Source of the DNA: Mariniflexile gromovii
Lineage (GTDB): Bacteria; Bacteroidota; Bacteroidia; Flavobacteriales; Flavobacteriaceae
Assembly: GCF_017814435.1 (NCBI RefSeq)
Contig: NZ_JAGJCB010000026.1
Span: 1-48,265, forward strand
DNA length: 48,265 bases
Reading direction: 5' to 3'
Made by a program: the position numbers and the translations under genes. The notes below the pieces were generated by a model, which saw nothing but the letters and a program-made list of their open reading frames with translations, searched no databases and had not been told where the DNA came from. Shown here in pieces: positions 41,474 to 48,265 of this stretch (its first letter is position 1; each line of letters opens with the position of its first letter).

Positions 41474-42805
41474 TTATTTTTGTTCTAAATAGGCTTTTAA
41501 AGCATCAAAACTATCAGGTTTTTCAAGAATATGCTTGTTTTTATCTAACACAAAATAGGTTGGGGTTTCTGTAACTCCATAATCGTTTCCTATTTTGTTA
41601 TCCCATTTTCCCAAACCTAGTACTTGAATAAATTCTGGATAACTTTTAATTGTTTCTTTCCAAGCCTTACCATCATCCTCTAAACCTACCGCAATCACTT
41701 TCAATTTATCCTTTGCTCGCAATTTGATAAACTTTTGCAACTTCGGAATTTCATCTAAACAATGTGAACAACTACTACTCCAAAAAACAAGTATGTACTT
41801 TTCCGCACTGTTTAATTCGCTTAATTTTTTTGTGGTTTTTTGATTGTTCTTTTCAACTACAAAAGAAAAATCGGGGGCTTTATGACCAATTGATAAGTTA
41901 TTGTAACGTGTTAAAGTTTCAACCAGCTCTTTATCTTTTAAAAGCTTCGCAATATCCAATAAATAGTTTTTGGAAATATGATTTGCAACAGGTTCTAGTT
42001 TTAAATCGACCATTTCTTGCCACAAGTCTACCAACAAAATACGCTTAATGCCAGCAGGAACTGTTTTTATTGCATTATAAAATACATCAATATTATTTTT
42101 GTAATTGGTGATTTCATCTTTACCCTCAGCCGAAATTCCAAACACATAATTAAGCATACGTTCTTGTAAAAAACTGGAACTTTGAAGTGTTTTGTTATTA
42201 AAATCTATGTTATCAAAATAATGGGTTTTTAAATTCTTTACATAGGTTTTTACATCTTCATATTTTTTAGGAATGTAAGGTTTATTTGCTTTGATAAAAT
42301 GTAATGCAATGGTGTTTTCAGCTTGCTTCTCGTAGCGAATTTGTGCTTCCCGTTGTGTTTTAAATATAGCTTTTATGGCTAAAGTATCTTTTTTGCCTTG
42401 TCTATAATAATTGCTTATACTTTGGGTAAATGCAGACATACTGCTGTTATAAGACACCATTAATTTGTTTTCTATGGAAGATTTAAATGTAATGCCCGTT
42501 TCGGTATTGAATGCAAGCACAATATCTTCCTTTCCGTTGTAAATAACATCAAAATTATAATCTTCTTGAGGCACTGCGTATACCATACGATAGATACCTG
42601 GTGCTGCTGAAGCTTCCAATTGAAATTGAAAACTACCATCTTTTTGAACATCGGCATTGGTGATATATTCCGAAACGGTTGGAGTTACTTTATATAACAA
42701 AACCACCTCAAAATCTGTTGCAGGAGACAACACCCCTTTAATGGTGTGTTGCGCCAAAAGTGCATAAGGTAATAATATTAGTATGGTAACAATTCTAAAT
42801 AACAT
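41474..42805 (-). CDS. TlpA-type thiol-disulfide protein
   Basis: 443 residues. Signal peptide (about 1-18). An N-terminal beta domain of DUF4369 type (about 20-115), a helical middle, and a thioredoxin domain (about 305-443) with the redox motif 'WSSSCSHCLDEIPKL' (CxxC) and 'ETPTYFVLDKNKHIL' with the cis-Pro. It should act in the periplasm in cytochrome maturation or thiol reduction. Downstream of mfd on the same strand, 65 bp away. Confidence 0.87.
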   Translation of the reverse strand: MLFRIVTILILLPYALLAQHTIKGVLSPATDFEVVLLYKVTPTVSEYITNADVQKDGSFQFQLEASAAPGIYRMVYAVPQEDYNFDVIYNGKEDIVLAFNTETGITFKSSIENKLMVSYNSSMSAFTQSISNYYRQGKKDTLAIKAIFKTQREAQIRYEKQAENTIALHFIKANKPYIPKKYEDVKTYVKNLKTHYFDNIDFNNKTLQSSSFLQERMLNYVFGISAEGKDEITNYKNNIDVFYNAIKTVPAGIKRILLVDLWQEMVDLKLEPVANHISKNYLLDIAKLLKDKELVETLTRYNNLSIGHKAPDFSFVVEKNNQKTTKKLSELNSAEKYILVFWSSSCSHCLDEIPKLQKFIKLRAKDKLKVIAVGLEDDGKAWKETIKSYPEFIQVLGLGKWDNKIGNDYGVTETPTYFVLDKNKHILEKPDSFDALKAYLEQK

Positions 42806-42870
42806 TTTTTTGTTTTAATATTTTAAAGCGTCAAAGCATTGATGCTTAATAATTTATTCCGTCACAATAA

Positions 42871-45800
42871 TTACACCACTATAGGTTGTAGCACCTTTAA
42901 TGCTTGTTTTACTGATTTTATATTTTCAAAAGTAAGCATAAGTCGCAGCCCATTTCTGGTTTGTTTCTCCTTCATTTTACAACTACCTGAATTGGATTGC
43001 ACAAATTGTAAAACCTTTGTAAAGTTACTGCTTTGGTAAAAGCTACTTTGTTGGTCATTTATAAAATACCCAATAAGTTTCCCTTGTTTCATTACAATTT
43101 TTTCAAAACCAGCTTTGGTAGCAATCCATTTAATTTGAACGCTATCCAGCAAATCGTTAACTTGTTTTGGCAATTCACCAAAACGGTCTATCAATTCTGT
43201 TTCAAACTGTTGCAATTCAGCTTCGGTTTTTATGTCGTTAAGCTTTGTATATAAACTTAAACGTTCGGCAATATTATTTACGTAATCATCAGGGAAAAGC
43301 AATTCAAAATCTGTATCGATGGTTACATCTTTAACATAGACTTTTTCAATTTTATGGTCTTCATACAAATCTTTAAACTCATTTTCCTTGAGTTCTTCAA
43401 TAGCCTCATTTAGTATTTTTTGATAGGTATCGAAGCCAATTTCGTTGATGAATCCGCTTTGTTCGCCACCCAACAAATCACCAGCACCACGAATTTCTAA
43501 ATCTTTCATAGCAATGTTAAAACCACTACCCAATTCGGTAAATTGCTCTAAAGCAGTAATACGTTTTCTAGCATCATCGGTCATGGCTGAATACTCAGGC
43601 GTAATAAAATAACAAAATGCCTTCTTGTTACTTCTACCTACTCGACCACGCATTTGGTGCAAGTCGCTCAACCCAAAATTATTGGCATTGTTTATAAAAA
43701 TGGTATTGGCATTAGGTACGTCTAAACCGCTTTCCACAATGGTTGTACTTACCAACACATCAAAAGCACCGTTCATAAATGCCAACATCAATTCTTCCAG
43801 CTTTTTACCATCCATTTGTCCATGACCAATGCCAATTTTAGCATCGGGCACTAAGCGCTGAATTAAGCCAGCAACCTCCTTAATATTTTCTATACGGTTG
43901 TGAATGAAGAAAATTTGTCCGCCACGTTCAATTTCATAGCTCACGGCATCACGAATGGTTTCTTCATTAAAACGAATCACATGACTTTCAATAGGATAGC
44001 GGTTTGGTGGTGGCGTGGTGATGACCGACAAATCGCGTGCCGCCATCAAGCTAAACTGAAGCGTTCTGGGGATGGGTGTTGCAGTTAAAGTCAACACATC
44101 TACATTATCTTTTAAGGTTTTAAGTTTTTCTTTTACTGCGACGCCGAATTTTTGTTCCTCATCAACAATAAGCAAACCTAAATCTTTAAATTTCACGGTT
44201 TTGTTAACCAGTTGATGGGTGCCTATAATGATATCAACTTTACCGTTTTCTAAATTTTCTAAGGTTTCTCGTTTTTCTTTGGCCGTTCTAAAACGGTTTA
44301 CATAATCTACCGTTACCGGGAAATCCTTTAAACGCTCTGCAAAAGTTCTGGAGTGTTGATACGCCAAAATAGTGGTTGGCACCAAAACAGCCACTTGTTT
44401 ACCGTTATCAACCGCTTTAAACGCTGCACGAATAGCGACTTCGGTTTTACCAAACCCAACATCGCCACAAACGAGTCTATCCATGGGACGTTCGCTTTCC
44501 ATATCGGCTTTAATATCGGCAGTTGCTGTACTTTGGTCGGGCGTATCTTCATAAATAAAAGAGGCTTCCAACTCATGTTGCATATAGCTGTCCGGGTTGT
44601 ATTGATAACCTTTTTCGGTTTTACGTTTGGCATACAATTTTATCAGGTTAAACGCCACATGTTTAACCCTCGATTTTGTTTTCTCTTTAAGCGTTTTCCA
44701 TGCGGCACTACCTAGTTTATAGATTTTAGGCGGTTTCCCATCCTTCCCATTAAACTTGGTGATTTTATGTAGGGAGTGAATGCTTAAATACAGCACATCG
44801 CGCTCGCCATAAACTAATTTAATCGCTTCCTGTTTTTTGCCTTCAACATCTATTTTTTGAAGTCCGCCAAAACGCCCAATACCATGATCGATATGCGTAA
44901 CATAATCGCCAATATCTAAATTAGTAAGTTCTTTTAAGGTAATGGCTTGCTTTTTGGCATAGCCATTTTTAACATGAAACTTGTGGTAGCGTTCAAAAAT
45001 TTGATGGTCGGTATAACAAACTATTTGGTTATCGTGATCTATAAAACCTTGATGCAACGAAAGCACAATGGTTTTATAAGGCTTCACTTCCAAATGGGAA
45101 TCATCAAAAATATCGTGAAAACGTTTCGCCTGTTGCTCGCTCACGCAGGCTATATAATTGGTATAACCCTTATCACAATTAGTATTTAAATCTTCAATTA
45201 ACAAATCGAATTGTTTGTTGAAAGAAGGTTGTGGGGAGGTGTTGAATTCAATTTGATGAGACGTCTCGACTGTGCTCGACGTGACATTAGGTTTAAAAAA
45301 CGCAGAACTTCCAAACTCAACAATTGAAAAATCCAATAATTGCTTTTTTAACACCGTAGAATTACAGAATAAGGCTTCGGGTTGGGCATGTTTAATATCT
45401 GAAGATAGCGTTTTAAAAGCTTCTTCAGCTTTGGCATAAAAATTGTCGATGCGCGAAAAGAACAAATCGACATTTTTAAAGCACACCACCGTTTTTTGTG
45501 CTATATATTCCAAAAAACTTTGTCTGCTTTCTTGCAATAGTTTATTGGCAACATTGGGAATGATGTTGATTTTTTTAATCTGCTCTATGGAAAGTTGCGT
45601 TTCCACATCAAAGGTTCTTATACTATCAACCTCATCGCCAAAAAATTCGATACGGTAAGGTTCATCGTTTGAAAACGAAAATACATCCACAATACCACCA
45701 CGAACTGAAAATTCACCAGGTTCGGTAACAAAATCGACACGTTTAAATTGGTGTTCAAACAATACTTCATTAACAAAATCGATGGATAATTTATCGTTAA

Positions 45801-46239
45801 CCGACACTTTTAAAGTGTTACGTTCCAACTCTTTTCTAGTAACAACTTGTTCAAAAAGGGCATCGGGATACGTAACAATAATGGCTGGTTTTTTTCGGGA
45901 ATTGATACGGTTTAAAACCTCGGCTCGCAAGAGCACGTTGGCGTTATCGGTTTCCTCAATTTGATAAGGCCGGCGGTAACTACCTGGGTAAAACAGCACA
46001 TCTTTATCGTTACAAAGTTGTTCTAAATCGTTTAGATAAAAAGCGGCCTCTTCTTTATCATTAAATACAAGCAGGAAAGGCAATTCATTTTGACTGAAAA
46101 GACTTGAAACAACAAAGGAAAACGAAGAACCCGTAAGTCCTTTTAAATGTGTTCTACTTTTGGTTTGGGCAATAGCATTTTGCAGATTTTGCGTTTGCAA
46201 AGTCTGTGCGTAGGTTTGAGAAAGTATGGTTTTACTCAC
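42871..46239 (-). CDS. mfd: Transcription-repair coupling factor Mfd
   Basis: 1122 residues, normal length; starts at GTG 46239. UvrB-homology region (about 30-310), RNA-polymerase-interacting CarD-like domain ('IGDYVTHIDHGIGRFGGL', about 440-500), ATPase motor with Walker A 'CGDVGFGKTEVAIRAAF' (about 585), 'DEEQ' box, 'GHGQMDGKKLEELM', 'RGRVGRSNKKAFCY', and the C-terminal TRCF domain. It displaces stalled RNA polymerase and recruits UvrA. Residues about 318-328 are encoded by a REP-like palindrome inserted in frame in a linker. A promoter lies just upstream. Confidence 0.95.
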   Translation of the reverse strand: MSKTILSQTYAQTLQTQNLQNAIAQTKSRTHLKGLTGSSFSFVVSSLFSQNELPFLLVFNDKEEAAFYLNDLEQLCNDKDVLFYPGSYRRPYQIEETDNANVLLRAEVLNRINSRKKPAIIVTYPDALFEQVVTRKELERNTLKVSVNDKLSIDFVNEVLFEHQFKRVDFVTEPGEFSVRGGIVDVFSFSNDEPYRIEFFGDEVDSIRTFDVETQLSIEQIKKINIIPNVANKLLQESRQSFLEYIAQKTVVCFKNVDLFFSRIDNFYAKAEEAFKTLSSDIKHAQPEALFCNSTVLKKQLLDFSIVEFGSSAFFKPNVTSSTVETSHQIEFNTSPQPSFNKQFDLLIEDLNTNCDKGYTNYIACVSEQQAKRFHDIFDDSHLEVKPYKTIVLSLHQGFIDHDNQIVCYTDHQIFERYHKFHVKNGYAKKQAITLKELTNLDIGDYVTHIDHGIGRFGGLQKIDVEGKKQEAIKLVYGERDVLYLSIHSLHKITKFNGKDGKPPKIYKLGSAAWKTLKEKTKSRVKHVAFNLIKLYAKRKTEKGYQYNPDSYMQHELEASFIYEDTPDQSTATADIKADMESERPMDRLVCGDVGFGKTEVAIRAAFKAVDNGKQVAVLVPTTILAYQHSRTFAERLKDFPVTVDYVNRFRTAKEKRETLENLENGKVDIIIGTHQLVNKTVKFKDLGLLIVDEEQKFGVAVKEKLKTLKDNVDVLTLTATPIPRTLQFSLMAARDLSVITTPPPNRYPIESHVIRFNEETIRDAVSYEIERGGQIFFIHNRIENIKEVAGLIQRLVPDAKIGIGHGQMDGKKLEELMLAFMNGAFDVLVSTTIVESGLDVPNANTIFINNANNFGLSDLHQMRGRVGRSNKKAFCYFITPEYSAMTDDARKRITALEQFTELGSGFNIAMKDLEIRGAGDLLGGEQSGFINEIGFDTYQKILNEAIEELKENEFKDLYEDHKIEKVYVKDVTIDTDFELLFPDDYVNNIAERLSLYTKLNDIKTEAELQQFETELIDRFGELPKQVNDLLDSVQIKWIATKAGFEKIVMKQGKLIGYFINDQQSSFYQSSNFTKVLQFVQSNSGSCKMKEKQTRNGLRLMLTFENIKSVKQALKVLQPIVV
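45255..45286. repeat. REP-like palindrome (copy 2) inside mfd
   Basis: It begins GATGAGACGTCTCGACTGTG and ends CTCGACGTGACA, with outer arms ACGTC/GACGT. It matches the intergenic copy at 35540-35569 and keeps the mfd frame. Confidence 0.75.
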
Positions 46240-46262
46240 CTAATAATAGGGTTTTTAAAGTG

Positions 46263-46292
46263 CAAAGATACTGTTTAGAATTATTTTTGAAA
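46263..46292 (-). promoter_or_regulatory. Promoter of mfd
   Basis: On the minus strand: TTTC (46292-46289), 18-nt spacer, TATCTTTG (46270-46263). Leader about 18 nt to the GTG. Confidence 0.5.
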
Positions 46293-46354
46293 TGATTTAC
46301 CCTAAATTCGTAAATGTTTTTTTGCTTACTGATAGGTTGATGCTTTATTTAGTA

Positions 46355-46438
46355 TTCGCATTAGCGATTGAAGCGGCATCCTTTTTGCCATTAAAAGCAA
46401 AAAGATATAGCGGAAAGCGCGACCCTTGTGGTAATGCC
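46355..46438. repeat. Interspersed repeat (copy 2) with internal hairpin
   Basis: Ends GCATTAGCGATTGAAG and CGACCCTTGTGGTAA shared with 31776-31858. The middle forms CTTTTTGC-N8-GCAAAAAG. Confidence 0.7.
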
Positions 46439-46551
46439 CAAAAAGCATTCTAATATTTTAAAAAATGATTTTTATTGATTAACTTAGATAAAAGGAATGA
46501 TTTTAATATTTTTTTCACTTTAACAAGTACAAAAAAAACGAAAAAAATATG

Positions 46552-46559
46552 TAGGTTTG
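46552..46559 (+). promoter_or_regulatory. -7 box of the TerB-like gene
   Basis: TAGGTTTG fits TAnnTTTG; leader about 17 nt to ATG 46582. No good -33 box. Confidence 0.5.
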
Positions 46560-46581
46560 CACACTTAAAACAAAAAAAGAT

Positions 46582-47013
46582 ATGTCGTTTTCAGATTTAT
46601 TTGATAGTGGATTTAAAAAGCGTAACGAAGATCATTTTGCTGCTATTGTACGTGTAGCAATGGATGACGGCGTTATTTCAGAAGATGAAAAAGCGTTTTT
46701 AGACCGTTTAGCACGTAATTTAGATATTAGCGAGGGTGATTATAAACTAATTTTACAGGATTATAAATCGCATCCTATCAATCCGCCACACGATTACGAA
46801 AGACGCTTGGAGCGTTTGTATGATTTGGCACGTATGGTGTATGTTGACCATATTAAGGGTGATAATGAAGAAATTTTACTTAGAAAAATTAGTGTGGGAC
46901 TAGGGTTTCATCCTGAAAACGTAAAATACGTTGTAGACAAAGCTTTAACTTTGGTAAATAATGGTGTTGATTTAGACACCTTTATTTTCGAAATGAAAAA
47001 TATGAACAAGTAA
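46582..47013 (+). CDS. TerB-like (tellurite-resistance-fold) protein
   Basis: 143 residues, all helical. The pattern 'AAIVRVAMDDGVISEDEKAFLDRLARNLDISEGDYKLIL' is the acidic TerB/DjlA-N repeat with metal-binding-like Asp/Glu positions; a second half repeats the fold ('LYDLARMVYVDHIKGDNEEILLRKISVGLGF'). TerB proteins are cytoplasmic and link to metal stress or membrane-associated complexes. There are no other ter genes here, so tellurite resistance is not implied. Own promoter and terminator. Confidence 0.82.
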   Translation: MSFSDLFDSGFKKRNEDHFAAIVRVAMDDGVISEDEKAFLDRLARNLDISEGDYKLILQDYKSHPINPPHDYERRLERLYDLARMVYVDHIKGDNEEILLRKISVGLGFHPENVKYVVDKALTLVNNGVDLDTFIFEMKNMNK

Positions 47014-47034
47014 TTTATACTTGTTTTACCCAAT

Positions 47035-47066
47035 AAAATGCGAGCTTAACGGTTCGCATTTTTTGT
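47035..47066 (+). terminator. Terminator of the TerB-like gene
   Basis: AAAATGCGA, 10-nt loop, TCGCATTTT then TTGTTTTT; 9-bp perfect stem. Confidence 0.87.
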
Positions 47067-47133
47067 TTTTGAAATTTTATTATTTTTTTAACATGCTTTA
47101 TTTATACATTTACACTTTGTAATTTTTTACTAA

Positions 47134-47478
47134 ATGCTAAAGTTTAATAGTTTGCTTTTAACGCTTGCGTTAAGTTTATTTACCTTTTTTCTTTCTGAAG
47201 CTGAAGGTGATTTAGCTATAAAAAAAATTGCGCCTACGCACGATGTTAAAATCGATCATTCTTTTAATGCCTTAGCTATTACCTCAAATAATTCTTTTCA
47301 AGAGTTATTAAGCTTTAATACAGAAAAAGAGCCAACCTTCCAAAACCATTTTTACGCTAAAAGCTCTTTAAATAAAGTAGTTTTTGAAAATGAGTTACAA
47401 TATTTAAAGGTTTGTGATTTTATCGATTTAAAATTAACACCCCAAAGCATTATATACCCTTTTCACTCCTTCTTGTAA
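47134..47478 (+). CDS. Hypothetical exported protein (114 aa)
   Basis: The N-terminus 'MLKFNSLLLTLALSLFTFFLSEAEG' looks like a signal peptide or anchor. The rest is polar without motifs. It lies between the TerB-like gene and another small membrane protein on the same strand. Family unknown. Confidence 0.5.
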   Translation: MLKFNSLLLTLALSLFTFFLSEAEGDLAIKKIAPTHDVKIDHSFNALAITSNNSFQELLSFNTEKEPTFQNHFYAKSSLNKVVFENELQYLKVCDFIDLKLTPQSIIYPFHSFL

Positions 47479-47578
47479 CCTATTGTTTTTTTAAATATTT
47501 AGCAAAACCTCTATCATCACAAATGATCCTGAGGGCTTTAAACAATTCAAAAAAAACAATAATTTAACAATATACAAG

Positions 47579-48079
47579 ATGAAAACATCAGTAGTAATTC
47601 TTTCAATAATTTTAACCTTGTGCGTGTTCCTCCCTTTCTTATACTTTATTTTAAACGGAACAAAAAACACAGTTAGCATAAAAAAAAATATCAATGCTGT
47701 TTTAAAAGATAGCGGCATTATTTACAGCCTTAAAGAAATATGGCGTAAAAATTTTATTGGTTTAAGTAATGACCATAAAATATTAACTAATATATATTTT
47801 GAATCGGGAAAACCTGTAATTTCCAATATTAACATAGAAGACATTAAACAATGCCATGTTATTAAAAATTATAATTACGATAAAAAAAAGATCACAGGTT
47901 TAAAAGATTTGTATTTGGAACTATCGTTTAAATCTACAAATAAGCCCAATTTGATTATTAAATTCTTTAATGTGGATGACGATTTAGCTGAAGATTTTGA
48001 ATTGCAACGTATTGAGAAATGGCATTCATTAATTTCGGATGCGATAGCATTGAAACCTAATTTAAAATTAGCCTCTTAA
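47579..48079 (+). CDS. Hypothetical membrane-anchored protein (166 aa)
   Basis: One N-terminal membrane helix (about 4-26), then a basic, soluble alpha/beta part with strands such as 'LYLELSFKSTNKPNLIIKFFNVDDD'. It reads as an inner-membrane protein facing one side with ~140 residues. No family recognised. 100 bp after the 114-aa gene. Confidence 0.65.
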   Translation: MKTSVVILSIILTLCVFLPFLYFILNGTKNTVSIKKNINAVLKDSGIIYSLKEIWRKNFIGLSNDHKILTNIYFESGKPVISNINIEDIKQCHVIKNYNYDKKKITGLKDLYLELSFKSTNKPNLIIKFFNVDDDLAEDFELQRIEKWHSLISDAIALKPNLKLAS

Positions 48080-48144
48080 AAAAACCTTTTATTTTATACT
48101 AAATGAGGTTGTCTGAAAAGTGCATTAAGTTTTATTTGTCAGGT

Positions 48145-48265
48145 TGATTTCTATGATAAAACCAAATTATTTTTATAAATAGTTTGGTTTTTTATTACAG
48201 CAAAAATACGGTGAATGATTTTATTTCTCACGGCGTTTAACACAGACATTTTATTTTTGCCCTCA
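48145..48265 (-). mobile_element. 3' end of an insertion sequence (right copy, inverted)
   Basis: Exact reverse complement of bases 3-123. The flank outside the IS, read outward, is ACCTGACA, part of a REP-like sequence. The element body lies beyond the window. Confidence 0.7.
48151..48265 (-). CDS. IS110-like transposase, C-terminal fragment (cut by window end)
   Basis: Same 37-38 residue tail as at the left end, stop at 48151-48153 on the minus strand. The two copies point outward from the window. Confidence 0.55.
   Translation of the reverse strand, partial: EGKNKMSVLNAVRNKIIHRIFAVIKNQTIYKNNLVLS

Larger units (their letters stand above)
46240..46581. other. Divergent intergenic region mfd / terB-like gene
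   Basis: 342 bp. It holds the mfd promoter (46263-46292), an interspersed repeat (46355-46438) and the promoter of the TerB-like gene (46552-46559). No gene seen. Confidence 0.6.

Noticed and set aside
44328-44715. Long open frames on both strands within mfd
   Set aside because: Shadows of the conserved mfd motor region; no coding motifs of their own.
46582-47013. Tellurite resistance locus
   Set aside because: Only one TerB-fold protein is present, without terC/D/E/Z partners.

Overview
The window is AT-rich DNA from a member of the Bacteroidota, most probably the family Flavobacteriaceae. The evidence is: proteins ending in type IX secretion (T9SS) sorting domains (548-1393, 4812-7145, 29042-30979), a PorZ-like protein, a THC0290_0291-type outer-membrane protein, promoters of the Bacteroidota form TTTG-N19-TAnnTTTG (best at 8837-8867), no obvious Shine-Dalgarno sequences, and several interspersed palindromic repeats of a kind I recall from flavobacterial chromosomes. 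The genus cannot be fixed by reading alone. The first 123 and last 121 bases are the same sequence in opposite orientation. They encode the C-terminus of an IS110-like transposase, so the window is bounded by two outward-facing IS copies and is probably one assembly contig.

Layout. 124-11500 is chromosomal: a T9SS cargo protein, a palindromic-repeat cluster, the operon porZ-recO-TonB receptor (minus strand), gdhA, an outer-membrane protein, a DUF3298 lipoprotein, a DinB-fold protein and an ArsC/Spx-like protein. 11521-27514 is an integrated element of about 15.9 kb, bounded by a perfect 133-bp direct repeat that contains the 3' end of tRNA-Asn(GTT). The intact tRNA is at 27489-27562 and the tyrosine integrase lies beside it. 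From the integrase inward the element carries a beta-barrel protein, an XRE regulator with a 16-bp palindromic operator, two envelope proteins, a replication/recombination module (114-aa protein, Sak4-like RecA ATPase, DUF3871, 84-aa protein, VapE helicase, RadC/JAB protein) and, furthest from the integrase, a block that looks like defence cargo: an HD-Hsp90-type ATPase fusion and two adjacent DUF262 proteins of GmrSD type. No capsid, packaging or conjugation gene is visible, so the element resembles a phage satellite or mobilisable island. The cargo block is the best candidate here for an undescribed system.

27600-48100 is chromosomal again: rseP, a secreted M1 peptidase, a SCO protein, and then two ferrous-metal uptake loci. 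The first is classical: feoA-feoB plus a 46-aa Cys-rich FeoB-associated protein. The second is a five-gene minus-strand operon: DtxR/MntR-like repressor, membrane-anchored DtxR-FeoA fusion, FeoB GTPase domain, FeoB membrane domain, outer-membrane protein. Its FeoB is cut in two by one in-frame stop codon, and two inverted repeats lie in its promoter region. YraN, a lipoprotein, a TlpA-type thioredoxin, mfd (with a REP-like palindrome inside its coding sequence), a TerB-like protein and two small envelope-directed proteins finish the window.

Starts were moved from TTG to a downstream ATG wherever the TTG fell inside a promoter -7 box or before a clear signal peptide.
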